DNA of 64,000 nucleotides from Helicobacter sp. NHP19-012 (GTDB lineage Bacteria; Campylobacterota; Campylobacteria; Campylobacterales; Helicobacteraceae): NCBI RefSeq assembly GCF_019703325.1, contig NZ_AP024819.1, positions 1,364,001 to 1,428,000 of the forward strand, read 5' to 3'. Shown piece by piece: positions 54,224 to 63,838 of this stretch (position 1 is its first letter; each line of letters starts with the position of its first letter). The notes under the pieces were generated by a model. It saw only the letters and a program-made list of their open reading frames with translations, ran no database searches and was not told where the DNA came from. The position numbers and the translations under genes were made by a program.

Positions 54224-55934
54224 CTATAGACTCCAAGTTTTGAGTACAAAATCTACAATCTTATTGTGGCGTCTCTCAATGGCTTCTTTATCCCACTTAT
54301 CCTGCACAAAATCTTTGATTTCTTTTTGCTGGAGTAGGGGTGGCGCATTGTTGTAGCTCTCTAGTTTCTCTGCAAAATCCCTATTGCCAATGGAAACATT
54401 GTGTGCCTCATCGATGAGCAAAAGATTGCCAATACAATGGAGGTAGTTTTGATAAAAGTTCTCATCGTAATCACAGTATCCGCTCTTGAGTTTTTCGTTA
54501 TTTTCTGTTTGTGGCGCAATGTGTTCAATTTGGGGATTCTCAATGTTGATCGTATAGCCTTTGGTGCGGGACTTTTGTGCATGCAAATAATTTTCATAAC
54601 GCCCTAAAATGATGCTTGCATTTTTGCGCCAGTGATCGTCATAGCCTTCTGGCCTAAGCGCATTGGTCAGTGCTGTATCTGCCCAGTAAGATTTGTCGGC
54701 GCAAATCTCTTTAAGTTTTTGACGCAAAGTGGGCACATCTTCAAAATCCTGCAGGGCTTTTTGTAGCCTTGTGGGCAAATCTGCACGGGTTCTAATCAGC
54801 TTATCCCTAAAGGCGATGACCTCTAAAGCTTTAAAGACCTGCTCTAAAAGAGTTTGCTTTTCCGGAGCATTTCTAAAAATGCGGTAAGCCTTAAAGATAA
54901 AGGGATAAACGTGTACGATATCTAATTTGACAAGAAAATTTTTATGGGGATTGTCCAAGCGATAAAACTCTTCAAAAATCCATGAAAGCACTTCTCAGCT
55001 CTTCGGTGTAGCTTTCTATCCATTCAAGCTTATCACCTGTTTGGGAATCGTGTAAGTCCCTCTTATAGTTATAATTTTCATCATTCTCGTTGTAATCATA
55101 GCCTTGCTTGAAATAAGAGATGTTGAAGAAGCGCAAAATCGTATCTTCCTCCCAATTCCCAAGGTAGTAAAGCATGCCATAAATGCCTTCAAACACACGC
55201 GCCATGTTCTTTAAGCGTCTTTCTGCACTCTGTCGATTCTTACTATAGGTGTAGATTTGGTAAGCCAAATAGCTTTTGAGCCGTTCCATGTGGGTTAAAG
55301 TCTTGCCCCGGTTATTTTGCAACTCAAATATCAAAACAGAATCTTTTTTATTTTGAAATTCTGTGCGGAGTACGGTGGCATTTTTGACTTTGTCTAGCAG
55401 ATCCAAAATATGCGGTGTTTCATATTTTTTTAAGCGGTCGATAAAAAAATCTTTAGCCCCCTTAATGCGTTGCTGGGAGGGCGTTCTAGGGTCTTGACGC
55501 ATTGTTGCATTGTCTGTGATGATCATCCCTTGAAAATAGGGGTTATCGTATTTAACAGCTTGGAGCTTGGGCACATCTCGATTCACAAGAAAATCTTCAA
55601 TCAGGTAACTTAAAAACTTTTCTTCGCTGACATTTTGACCTAATTTATCCTCATTGTTTACTCTCTCTGCCAAGACATTGTATAGGGTACGAATAAAAAT
55701 AAGGATCGTGGTGATGCGTTGTTGCCCATCGATGATGTCAATATGTGTTTCATCTTCTAGCGATTCTAACAGCACATTTCCAAAATAGTATTTATTGCCC
55801 CCACGAGTCACCTCCTCCAAGTCTGCCAAGAACTGACCCCACTGCTCTTTTTCCCACGAATAAGCACGTTGGTAAAGGGGAATTGTATAGCTGTCCTTAA
55901 AAAACTTTTCTAAAGTTTGGGACTGGGATTGCAT
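54224..55934 (-). pseudogene. GmrSD-like DUF262/DUF1524 nuclease, frame interrupted
   Basis: The N-terminal part (55934-54972) is a DUF262 (ParB-like) domain: FKDSYTIPLYQRAYSWEKEQ, KYYFGNVLLE and the nucleotide motif IIDGQQRITTILIFI. The C-terminal part (54991-54224) is a DUF1524 HNH-like nuclease: QIEHIAPQ, then NYLHCIGNLLLIDEAHNVSI. This is the domain pair of GmrSD type IV restriction enzymes that cut modified phage DNA. The two frames overlap by 20 nt; one T too many in the run at 54974-54978 explains the break. It lies between gyrA and the flgR neighbour, which I recall as adjacent in H. pylori, so it looks inserted. Confidence 0.8.
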
Positions 55935-55956
55935 ATGATCTCCTTTGTTTTAATTT

Positions 55957-58407
55957 CTATTCCACTTCATTTTCTTTCGGGCAAGTGTTCGTATAAACCA
56001 CGCCATCGCCCTCCACGCTCACAAGTTTCACACCGCTGGCGTTACGCCCCGTTTCTCTAATGCTATCCATAGGCATGCGGATCATCTTGCCATTTTTGGT
56101 GAGAATCATTAAATCTTGGCTTTCATCTACGCTCACAATGCCGATCAAATCGCCCGTTCTTTGCGTGATTTTCATGGCGATCACGCCCATGCCGCCCCGC
56201 CCTTGCAAGCGGTAAGCCCCTGCCAAAGTCTGCTTGCCTAGCCCCTTAGAGCTGACACTCAGTAACTTCTCTTGCTCGCTAGAAATCACGCCCCCCCCGA
56301 TCACCTCATCGCCCGATCGAAGACGCATGCCAATCACCCCCCGCGTGATCCGCCCCATTTCTCTCACCCCCTCTACGCCAAAGCGGATACAATACCCCTT
56401 AGAGCTTGCCATAAACAACTCTTGCGTACCTGAGTGTAAAATCTGTGCGGTAACAAGGGCATCGTCCTCATCAAGCACGATCGCCCTAACCCCCCCACGG
56501 ATACGCCCAAAGGCACTTAGATTTGTGCGTTTAATCAAGCCCTGTTTGGTGAAAAAGACCAAGGATTTATCGGGGCTAAAATCAGGGGTGGATAAAGTCG
56601 CCTTGATCCGCTCCCCGGGCTGTAAGTCTATGAGATTGACTAACGCCTTGCCGATCGCATTACGCCCCATTTCAGGGATACGATAGACCTTCAGCCAATA
56701 AAGTTGCCCCATGTTCGTAACGAATAAAATCGTGTCGTGGGTGTTGGCGCTGAAGAAAAACTCAATGAAGTCGTCCTCATGCGTGTTGCCTGAGATTTTG
56801 CCCTTACCGCCCCTTTTTTGTTGCTCATACACCTTTAAGGGCATGCGTTTGACATAGCCTCTGTGGCTCACGGTAACGACCATATCCTCATGCGCGATCA
56901 AGTCCTCAGCACTTAGCCCCTCATAGTCCTCCTCAATTTGGGTTTTTCGTGGGGTGCTGAATTTCTCCTTGACCTCTAAAAGCTCCTCTTTAATCAAGGC
57001 GTTTAATTTGTCGGCATGCTCTAAAATGCCTTGCAAATAGGCGATTTGCGCTTGCAACTCTGTATGCTCTTGCTGGATTTTCTCTTGCTCTAGCCCTGTC
57101 AAGCGTTGCAAACGCATTTCTAAAATCGCCTTGCTCTGCTCCTCGCTAAGATTATGTACTTTAGCTAGGGCTTCTTTAGCTCCCAAAGTATCGGCACTGC
57201 TCTTAATCAAGGCGATCACCGCCTCGCTGTTTTGCAAAGCCACCAACAAGCCCTCCAAAATATGCACCCTTGCCCTTGCCTTTTCTAGCTCAAAAATGGT
57301 GCGGCGGATCACTATGGTTTTTCTGTGGAGCAAAAAGAGTTTTAAGAGTTCTAAGAGCGTGAAAATGCGGGGTTCTTTGTTGTAAATGGCAAGCATGATC
57401 ATGCTAAAAGTGGTTTCCATGTTGCTCGACTTGTAAAGGTGATTTAGCACAATCTGCGCCACCGCGTCCTTTTTTAAATCGATCACCACCCTAACCCCCT
57501 CGCGATCGGATTCGTCTCTAACCTCTGCAATCCCCTCCACGATTTTATCCTTGGCTAATTCGCTGATTTGCTCGACTAATTTAGCCTTGTTGGTTTGGTA
57601 GGGGATTTCCTCAATGATGATACTTTCTCTGCTGCCCGTCTTTTCAAAGCGGGTTTTCGCCCTAACCTTAATCCGCCCTCTGCCCGTGCTGTAAGCCTCT
57701 AAAATCCCTTGCTTGCCATAGATCACGCCCCCAGTGGGGAAGTCGGGGCCCTGCACGATCTCTAAAAGCTCTAGTAGCTCCACTTGGGGGTTTTCTAAGA
57801 CGCAAATTAAAGCGTCTATGATTTCATCTAGGCGGTGTGGGGGGATTGAAGTTGCCATCCCCACCGCAATCCCACTAGAGCCATTGATTAAAAGATTAGG
57901 CAAACGACTAGGCAGAATGTCTGGCTCGTGTAAGGTGCTGTCGTAGTTGTCGCTAAAATCCACGGTTTGTTTTTCAATGTCTTTTAGCAACTCCTCGCTC
58001 GCCCTTGCCATGCGTGCTTCGGTGTAACGCATCGCGGCGGCGTTGTCGCCATCGATCGAGCCAAAATTGCCCTGCCCATCGACTAAGGGCAAACGCATAG
58101 AAAAGTCCTGTGCCATACGCACCAAAGCCTCATACACGGCAATATCGCCATGCGGGTGGTATTTACCAATCACATCGCCCACAATGCGCGCGCTCTTTTT
58201 ATAAGGCACTTTCGCCCCCAAGCCTAGCTCGTGCATGGCATAGAGTATCCGCCTATGCACGGGCTTTAGCCCGTCCCTAGCGTCCGGCAATGCCCGCCCG
58301 ACAATCACGCTCATCGAGTAGTCTAAATAACTCTCTTGTAAGGACTCTTCAATTTTGATATCTTTAACTTCCATCAGTGCTCCTAAAAGACAAAATAACC
58401 CCCCCAC
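55957..58407 (-). CDS. gyrA: DNA gyrase subunit A
   Basis: GyrA breaks and rejoins DNA during supercoiling. The N-terminal winged-helix domain has the catalytic tyrosine in MRYTEARMA; the quinolone-resistance region reads [20 protein letters not shown] with Asn/Asp positions typical of susceptible strains not assessed further. The C-terminal beta-pinwheel has the GyrA box QKRGGKG. 816 residues. A start at the ATG just after residue 10 ([10 protein letters not shown]) is also likely. Confidence 0.97.
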   Translation of the reverse strand: MGGLFCLLGALMEVKDIKIEESLQESYLDYSMSVIVGRALPDARDGLKPVHRRILYAMHELGLGAKVPYKKSARIVGDVIGKYHPHGDIAVYEALVRMAQDFSMRLPLVDGQGNFGSIDGDNAAAMRYTEARMARASEELLKDIEKQTVDFSDNYDSTLHEPDILPSRLPNLLINGSSGIAVGMATSIPPHRLDEIIDALICVLENPQVELLELLEIVQGPDFPTGGVIYGKQGILEAYSTGRGRIKVRAKTRFEKTGSRESIIIEEIPYQTNKAKLVEQISELAKDKIVEGIAEVRDESDREGVRVVIDLKKDAVAQIVLNHLYKSSNMETTFSMIMLAIYNKEPRIFTLLELLKLFLLHRKTIVIRRTIFELEKARARVHILEGLLVALQNSEAVIALIKSSADTLGAKEALAKVHNLSEEQSKAILEMRLQRLTGLEQEKIQQEHTELQAQIAYLQGILEHADKLNALIKEELLEVKEKFSTPRKTQIEEDYEGLSAEDLIAHEDMVVTVSHRGYVKRMPLKVYEQQKRGGKGKISGNTHEDDFIEFFFSANTHDTILFVTNMGQLYWLKVYRIPEMGRNAIGKALVNLIDLQPGERIKATLSTPDFSPDKSLVFFTKQGLIKRTNLSAFGRIRGGVRAIVLDEDDALVTAQILHSGTQELFMASSKGYCIRFGVEGVREMGRITRGVIGMRLRSGDEVIGGGVISSEQEKLLSVSSKGLGKQTLAGAYRLQGRGGMGVIAMKITQRTGDLIGIVSVDESQDLMILTKNGKMIRMPMDSIRETGRNASGVKLVSVEGDGVVYTNTCPKENEVE

Positions 58408-58760
58408 ACTAAAATAAAAAACACCAACGCCACAAATTGCGCGGCACTGCCCATGTCCTTTGCTTTTTTGGCTAGGGGGTGCTTGTGTGTGCCCGTGAAA
58501 TCCACGGCATTTTCAATCGCACTATTTAAAAGCTCCACAATCATACACAACACCCCGGGCAAAATGAGCAAAACAAATTGCGTAAAGCTGTGTGCCGCAA
58601 AGCACGCCCCGATAAAGCCCAAAAGGGCTAAGAGCACCACCTGCCTAAAGGCGGGCTCGTCTTTAAACGCCGCTTTTAGCCCCGCCTTAGAGTAAAGCCA
58701 CGCTTGTAAAATGCGTTTCAAGGCAAGACCTTTAGCGAGAAGTGGGGCAAATACGCCCAA
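58383..58760 (-). CDS. dgkA: Diacylglycerol kinase
   Basis: This small integral membrane kinase recycles diacylglycerol to phosphatidic acid. Three membrane helices are visible, with the family signature [14 protein letters not shown] (catalytic and Mg-binding Glu/Asn) and [12 protein letters not shown]. The 125-residue length is right. It overlaps gyrA by 25 nt and the gene upstream by 43 nt; a later start (GTG/ATG near residue 14) would shorten the latter. Confidence 0.93.
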   Translation of the reverse strand: MGVFAPLLAKGLALKRILQAWLYSKAGLKAAFKDEPAFRQVVLLALLGFIGACFAAHSFTQFVLLILPGVLCMIVELLNSAIENAVDFTGTHKHPLAKKAKDMGSAAQFVALVFFILVWGGYFVF

Positions 58761-59581
58761 ATCTCTTTAAAGTTTCTTAAATCTTGCCAGCGTTTAAAGG
58801 GAGCGTTTTTACTCACTAGCTCAAAGCCCACAGAGTCGCGTTTGTTGTTGGCAAAGTCTAAAAACTTTTGCGACAAGTCATTCGCCTTTGCCACTTCATC
58901 TTGCAAACCCGCCACCAACAGCCCGACTAAAATCGTGCCTTTAAACGAGCGGGCGATTTCTTTTAACGCCTTGTCGTAGGCGTGTGCGTCAAAATGGGGG
59001 TCTTTAATGTCCCCGCTCTTTTGTAAAACGGGGTAGAGTAAGGAGCGCATGTCCTTAGAAGACGCTCTAAAGCCTAGCCGCTCCACCAGAACCTCTAAAT
59101 CCTTCGTGGGAGAGTCCTTGCCTAAGAGATTTTTTAAGCTCACGGGCTTATTGCCCTCCTTAAAACGGGCGTTTAAAAAAAACTCATAGGTGGCCTTGGC
59201 GTTTTTAAGGTGGCAAGCATTCTGCCCGATTAAAGTGTCCTTTAGGCTCAAATCTAAAAGGCAATGGGCGTTTGTGGGCTGCCACGCCTCTTTGGTGTGG
59301 ATGGTGGGGACATCGAGTTTAAAACGCAAGGCGTTTGTCTTGACTTCCTCTAGAGCGACTTTGATTGTGCCCGTTTGCCCTAAAACGCCCGTACTTTGGC
59401 ACACAATGTTTTTAAAGCCGGAGCATTTAAAGGGTTTGGCGTGGATATTTGTGGCGAGACGGTTTAAACTCTGCTCTAATTTGCGTTTGACATCACCGCT
59501 CAGTTTCAAGCCCACGCCCAAGAGCAACACACATAAAAGCCCGCCCATCCCGAGTAAAATAAACATGAATTTTTTACGCAT
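58718..59581 (-). CDS. Membrane-anchored periplasmic protein, unknown
   Basis: One N-terminal hydrophobic segment (FILLGMGGLLCVLLLGVGL) is followed by about 260 periplasmic residues. Four cysteines (in PFKCSGFKNIVCQ, NAHCLLDLS and GQNACHLKN) could form two disulfides. There is no lipobox at a sensible place. I do not recognise a family. It is close to dgkA and ends on it, so it may belong to an envelope operon with dgkA and lpxR. Confidence 0.65.
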   Translation of the reverse strand: MRKKFMFILLGMGGLLCVLLLGVGLKLSGDVKRKLEQSLNRLATNIHAKPFKCSGFKNIVCQSTGVLGQTGTIKVALEEVKTNALRFKLDVPTIHTKEAWQPTNAHCLLDLSLKDTLIGQNACHLKNAKATYEFFLNARFKEGNKPVSLKNLLGKDSPTKDLEVLVERLGFRASSKDMRSLLYPVLQKSGDIKDPHFDAHAYDKALKEIARSFKGTILVGLLVAGLQDEVAKANDLSQKFLDFANNKRDSVGFELVSKNAPFKRWQDLRNFKEIWAYLPHFSLKVLP

Positions 59582-60567
59582 TAAAAAGCTAGGTCCAATT
59601 CTATACTGCCGATATTGTGGTTTTGGCGTTGGTTTCTAAAGGTTTTACTAAGGTCAATGGCACTGAAGGCAAAACGCCACCCCTTGTAAAGGATCGCCAC
59701 CCCCACTTGGGCATCGTAGAGAAAATAGGGCAGTTGTGTGATGTTGTGCGTTTGTGGGTCATTGCCTTGCACGAAAATATCTAGGGGCTGAAACGAGCCC
59801 ATTGCCCCGGCAAAGACATAGAAAGAAAAGCGGTTGCTGTAAGGCTCACCCCCGGCAAAGTTACTATGGATTTGGTTAGGCCCAAAGTCAGCGTTTAAGT
59901 TATAGCCCACCCTCAAAGTCGTGCCTAAGTTAAAGTTAGTCAAGGCGTTGCCTAAGCTAAAGCTAGCGGCGGGCAACATGTCTATGCTAAAAAAACGGCT
60001 TTTATAAAAGTCAAGCTTTTGTATCCAAGTGTAGTTGAGCTCAAAGATGAATTCGTTTTTGATTTGGCTATTCCAGCCTAAAAATTTTGGGTCATGCCCC
60101 CATGTGTGTATGAGATTTTGCGTCTGCGCAGCCAAAGAAGAGGGTCCCACCATGCCAAAGCTCACGCTGGTGTGTTCTAAAGAGTGCGCGCTTCTTTGGA
60201 AAATCCCAAAGTTTAAGCGCAACCACCCTCCATAAAGGTGCTCACCTTTAAGTGGCATGGGAAGTTTGCGGTTAGCTAGAGTGGGGGTATACATGTCCTG
60301 CGTGAGGTAGATGTTAAAACGGGTTTCTCTCTCTTTCTTGCCCTGTAAGCTCACAAAATGCGCCCAAGACATGGGCGATTTCTTGCGGTTGTAATCGTAT
60401 TCTTTACTCACCCAGCCGATCCTTGTGCCTGCGGTGTAGTAGCGGTCAATGTAGGGGTTGATGTAGCCATCGTCCTCTGTGAGCAGTTGGATATACTGCT
60501 TGTGGTAGGGCGTGAGGGCTTTTAAAGAGCAAAAAAGGACACAAAAAAGGGGTAAGTGCGGTTTCAT
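59581..60567 (-). CDS. lpxR: LpxR-like lipid A 3'-O-deacylase
   Basis: This outer membrane beta-barrel of the LpxR/DUF2219 family removes the 3' acyl chains of lipid A, lowering recognition by host receptors. It has a signal peptide (about 1-17), LTEDDGYINPYIDRYYTAGT with calcium/active-site acids, NIYLTQDMYTPT, the HTWGHD and GWNSQIKNE block, and alternating strands to a C-terminal Phe (IELDLAF). The 328-residue length fits. It shares one base with the next gene. Confidence 0.88.
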   Translation of the reverse strand: MKPHLPLFCVLFCSLKALTPYHKQYIQLLTEDDGYINPYIDRYYTAGTRIGWVSKEYDYNRKKSPMSWAHFVSLQGKKERETRFNIYLTQDMYTPTLANRKLPMPLKGEHLYGGWLRLNFGIFQRSAHSLEHTSVSFGMVGPSSLAAQTQNLIHTWGHDPKFLGWNSQIKNEFIFELNYTWIQKLDFYKSRFFSIDMLPAASFSLGNALTNFNLGTTLRVGYNLNADFGPNQIHSNFAGGEPYSNRFSFYVFAGAMGSFQPLDIFVQGNDPQTHNITQLPYFLYDAQVGVAILYKGWRFAFSAIDLSKTFRNQRQNHNIGSIELDLAF

Positions 60568-60601
60568 TTGTCTATTATAGCTAAAAAAGCCTAGTGGGGG
60601 C

Positions 60602-61741
60602 TTATAGGGTGATGTAGTCCATTTCCATAGGGCGTTGGTGTTGCAAAATAAAGGATTTGGACTTTTCCACGCCCTCAGAAGTGCCGATCATTAAAAGTTT
60701 GGACTCGCTGGCAATGATCGCCTCTCCATCGGGCATGGGGATGTAACGCCCGTCTTTTTGGATAATGCCGATGATAAAAACTTTGGTGATCTCCCTAAAG
60801 TGCGCCTCTTTGAGTTTGCGCTGCACCAGCCAGCTTTCTTTAGGCACGATCACCTCTTCTAGGTCGAGCAAGGTGTCTTTTTTATAAATAAACTTTTCTA
60901 GGATATTCTCCATGTCAGGGCGGATCGCCATTGCGCTCACTCTTTGCGCCATCAGTTTTGTGGGCGAGACCACGCTATCTGCCCCAAGTTTTTTTAACTT
61001 CTCCAAACCCTCATCGGTGTGGGCGCTGGCAATCACATAGTAGGGCTTGCGTTTGAGTTCCTTCTCAAAGAGCCGCACACTCACAATGAGCGCCACATTG
61101 ACGGGCAAAATCTCCGAGAAGGTGACAACCCCCCTTGCACTGCTTAAGTGGGTTTTTAACATGGCGAGGTTTGTGTGTGGGTCGCCCACGATGTAGTGGG
61201 GGTATTTGTGCTTGATCGCCTCTTCTTCAAAGCCCTCTTTATTATCCACGACCACAAAGGGAATTTGTGCGCTTCTAAATTGTTTGCTCAGTTCAATCGT
61301 GTATTCGTTGTGGTAGCAGATGACATAGTGGTTTTTGAGCCTTGCGATTTTGTAGATCATTCTTTTCTCCCTAATGAGCCTAGATAAAACGCCCTTGTTG
61401 ATGACGCTGATTAAAACGGCGACACTAAAGGTAACGACCCCCGTACCGCAGAACATGATGATGGAAGTGAAAAAGACGCTGATCGTGCCAAAGTGGCTTT
61501 CGTTCAGTGCCCCAAAACCTGTAGAAGTGAAGGTGTAGGTGGTTTGGAAAAAGGCTTGGACGAGGTTGTAATCTTCTAAGGCTAAATAGCCCAAAGTCCC
61601 CACCAAGATAAAACATTGGATTAAAACTAAGGGGAGTCTAAAAGCCTCAAATTGTTCATAAATCTCGGCGTTTAAATTATAATCCGCCTTGACTTTCTTT
61701 TTCTTAACAGAAGAGAGAAATCCCTTAATTTTTTGCAACAT
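60602..61741 (-). CDS. kch: Potassium channel with RCK domains
   Basis: Two membrane helices (LVLIQCFILVGTLGYLALE; ISVFFTSIIMFCGTGVVTF) flank a pore loop with the filter TSTGFGALNE. The cytoplasmic part holds an RCK/TrkA-N domain (HYVICYHNEYTIELSKQF) and a TrkA-C domain near the C-terminus. The filter is GFG, not the common GYG. As I recall, H. pylori carries a K+ channel of this type needed for gastric colonisation. It starts 20 nt after rpmB. Confidence 0.92.
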   Translation of the reverse strand: MLQKIKGFLSSVKKKKVKADYNLNAEIYEQFEAFRLPLVLIQCFILVGTLGYLALEDYNLVQAFFQTTYTFTSTGFGALNESHFGTISVFFTSIIMFCGTGVVTFSVAVLISVINKGVLSRLIREKRMIYKIARLKNHYVICYHNEYTIELSKQFRSAQIPFVVVDNKEGFEEEAIKHKYPHYIVGDPHTNLAMLKTHLSSARGVVTFSEILPVNVALIVSVRLFEKELKRKPYYVIASAHTDEGLEKLKKLGADSVVSPTKLMAQRVSAMAIRPDMENILEKFIYKKDTLLDLEEVIVPKESWLVQRKLKEAHFREITKVFIIGIIQKDGRYIPMPDGEAIIASESKLLMIGTSEGVEKSKSFILQHQRPMEMDYITL

Positions 61742-61761
61742 TAAAGGACACCCTAATCCGC

Positions 61762-61950
61762 CTATTGGCTCTTACGCATGGTCCTTAAAGTGGAAGTGGC
61801 AACTTTGATCTTCTGTCTTGTGCCATCCTCTAGGGTGATGCGGATGGTGTGCAAGTTAGGCAATAAACGTCGCTTGTTCTTGTTGTTGGCGTGGCTCACG
61901 CGGTTACCCACCATAGGCCCCTTGTGGCTCAACATACACCTTTTTGCCAT
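61762..61950 (-). CDS. rpmB: 50S ribosomal protein L28
   Basis: The 62-residue protein reads [20 protein letters not shown] and ends [13 protein letters not shown], a standard L28 without zinc cysteines beyond one Cys. AAAAGGAGAAA precedes the ATG. It sits upstream of the K+ channel gene, as I recall from H. pylori. Confidence 0.95.
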   Translation of the reverse strand: MAKRCMLSHKGPMVGNRVSHANNKNKRRLLPNLHTIRITLEDGTRQKIKVATSTLRTMRKSQ

Positions 61951-62002
61951 TTTTTCTCCTTTTGCAAAATAAAGCGAGCATTATACCCAAGTTGCGCTTA
62001 AA

Positions 62003-63112
62003 TTAGTGCGTGGGCTGCTTGGCGGGTTGTTTGTCGCCCTCCATGATACCTTGCGGTTTGGGGGTGCTCGCACTCATTACGGGCAATTCTGGGTAGACAA
62101 TCGTGGGCTTCTTGCCCGTAAGCGCATTGAAGAAGGTAGCGATTTTTGTCGCCTCCTCATCGTTGATGGTGACACCCAGTTGGATTGCACCCATTTCTTT
62201 GATCGCATCTTTGATGTTCCAAAACTGCCCATTGTGGAAGTAGGGCATGGTTTCTAGGACATTACGCAAAGTGGGGACTTTGACCATGCCATTTTTATCC
62301 CCCTTGAAGTCGCCCACATTGGCAAACTTATAAGGCGCAGTCACCTGGAAGGGTTGCATCATCCCGCCCAAATTAATGCCATTGTGGCAACCCGCACAGC
62401 CCTTATCTAAGAACACCTTTAAACCCTCTTGCTCTTGGCGGCTCAACGCCTTGACATTGCCCCGCAAAAAGTCGTCATAGCGGCTTGGGGTTACTAAGGT
62501 CGCTTCGAACATGGCAATGGTGTCGGTGATTAAATTTAAATCGATTTTAATGTTGTTGCCATAAGCGCGTTTGAAGGCTTTGACATAGCCGGGCATGGAG
62601 TTGATTTTTGCCTCCACAATTTTAGGGTTAGCGTTCATTTCTACGGGGTTGCTGATGGGACCTTTGGCCTGCTCGTCTAGGTGTGCCACCCGTCCGTCCC
62701 AAAACTGCACGGCGTTGAACACGGAGTTATACACCGTGGGGGAGTTTAAAAAATGAGGGTTGGGCTTCCAGCCCTCGCCCACCGCCCTAGACACCAAATC
62801 CACCCCTGCTAGCCCTAAATTGTGGCAAGTGTTGCAAGAGATCAAATAGGAAGTAGAAATTCTCGGGTCCAAATAGAGTTTTTTACCTAACTCAATTTGT
62901 GCCTTTGTCATCACAGCACCCTTATACTCTAAGTTCAATTCTTTGACTTTTTGGGCTAAGAACTTGTCTAAATCCTTGCCTATGGGCATGGGGACTAGGT
63001 TTGCTTCTAGGGCTTTTTTAATGAGCCCCATACTATCCATTTTCTTATGCGCACTTAAAGGTGCGCTTAGAGCAAGCAAGGCACAGAGAGAAAACTTAAA
63101 AATTTTTGGCAT
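62003..63112 (-). CDS. ccpA: Periplasmic di-heme cytochrome c peroxidase
   Basis: This enzyme reduces hydrogen peroxide with electrons from cytochrome c. A signal peptide (MPKIFKFSLCALLALSAPLS) starts at the ATG at 63112, behind AAAGGA; an upstream start in the same frame has no ribosome site. Two heme sites are seen, CNTCH (N-terminal heme) and CAGCH (C-terminal heme), with LRNVLETMPYFHNGQFW near the end. Length and order match bacterial CcpA/MauG-type peroxidases. It is divergent from crdR. Confidence 0.94.
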   Translation of the reverse strand: MPKIFKFSLCALLALSAPLSAHKKMDSMGLIKKALEANLVPMPIGKDLDKFLAQKVKELNLEYKGAVMTKAQIELGKKLYLDPRISTSYLISCNTCHNLGLAGVDLVSRAVGEGWKPNPHFLNSPTVYNSVFNAVQFWDGRVAHLDEQAKGPISNPVEMNANPKIVEAKINSMPGYVKAFKRAYGNNIKIDLNLITDTIAMFEATLVTPSRYDDFLRGNVKALSRQEQEGLKVFLDKGCAGCHNGINLGGMMQPFQVTAPYKFANVGDFKGDKNGMVKVPTLRNVLETMPYFHNGQFWNIKDAIKEMGAIQLGVTINDEEATKIATFFNALTGKKPTIVYPELPVMSASTPKPQGIMEGDKQPAKQPTH

Positions 63113-63189
63113 AAAAATCCTTTGGTTTGTGTTGTTGCAAAGCAACCTAGTTATTTTAACACAAAACCCCACTATATAACAAAAAATGT

Positions 63190-63195
63190 TAGAAT
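63190..63195 (+). promoter_or_regulatory. -10 box of crdR, almost at the start codon
   Basis: TAGAAT preceded by TGT lies 7 bp before the ATG at 63203. Transcription from it would begin at or within a base or two of the start codon. Confidence 0.5.
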
Positions 63196-63202
63196 ACCCG
63201 CT

Positions 63203-63838
63203 ATGAAAAAGCTTTTTTTGCTAGAGGATGACTTTTTATTGCATAAAATCCTAGCGGAGTTTTTGGAAAATGCAGGCTTTGCAGTGGTGGGGGCGTATAA
63301 CCAAGCCCAAGCCCTAGAGATTTTGAGCCAACAGAGCTTTGATCTCTTGCTTTTAGATGTCCAGCTGCCCGAGGGCGATAGTTTTGGGCTGTTAGAAACC
63401 CTGCGGGATTTAAACATCAGCACCCCCACGATATTTATCAGTGTGCGTAGCGACATCCACGCTTTACGTAAGGCTTTTGCTGTGGGGGCGAGCGACTACC
63501 TCAAAAAGCCCTTTGAACTAGAAGAATTGCGCCTGCGTATGGAGCGCTTGCTCACTCCCCCCAAGCTACAGATCAACCCCGAGTGCTTTTATGAAAACGG
63601 GGTCTTGCACACCGACAAGCCTCACTTCTTAAGCCCCAAAGAAAAACGTTTGCTCGAATTTTTTATCCGCCACAAAAACCAAGTTTTGGCCAGCGAGCAA
63701 ATCATCGCCAATGTCTGGGATTATGAGGGCGTGGACAGCTCAACTTTGCGCAGCCACATTAAAAACCTACGTAAGCTTTTAGGTAAAGAACAACTACAAA
63801 ACATTAAGGGGTTAGGCTATTGTTTAAAAATTCCATGA
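63203..63838 (+). CDS. crdR: OmpR-family response regulator (CrdR-like)
   Basis: The receiver domain (acidic pocket LLEDDFLL, phospho-Asp in LLLLDVQLPEGDSFGLL, Lys in YLKKPFELEELRLRMERLL) is joined to a C-terminal winged helix (LRSHIKNLRKLLGKEQLQNI). Length is 211 residues from the ATG at 63203; an upstream frame lacks protein-like sequence. It resembles Helicobacter CrdR, which controls copper and nitrosative stress genes. That assignment rests on remembered similarity and on the kinase gene next to it. Confidence 0.75.
   Translation: MKKLFLLEDDFLLHKILAEFLENAGFAVVGAYNQAQALEILSQQSFDLLLLDVQLPEGDSFGLLETLRDLNISTPTIFISVRSDIHALRKAFAVGASDYLKKPFELEELRLRMERLLTPPKLQINPECFYENGVLHTDKPHFLSPKEKRLLEFFIRHKNQVLASEQIIANVWDYEGVDSSTLRSHIKNLRKLLGKEQLQNIKGLGYCLKIP

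Noticed and set aside
58718-59581. Lipoprotein reading of the 58718 gene
   Set aside because: No lipobox with a cysteine at the right distance from the hydrophobic segment.
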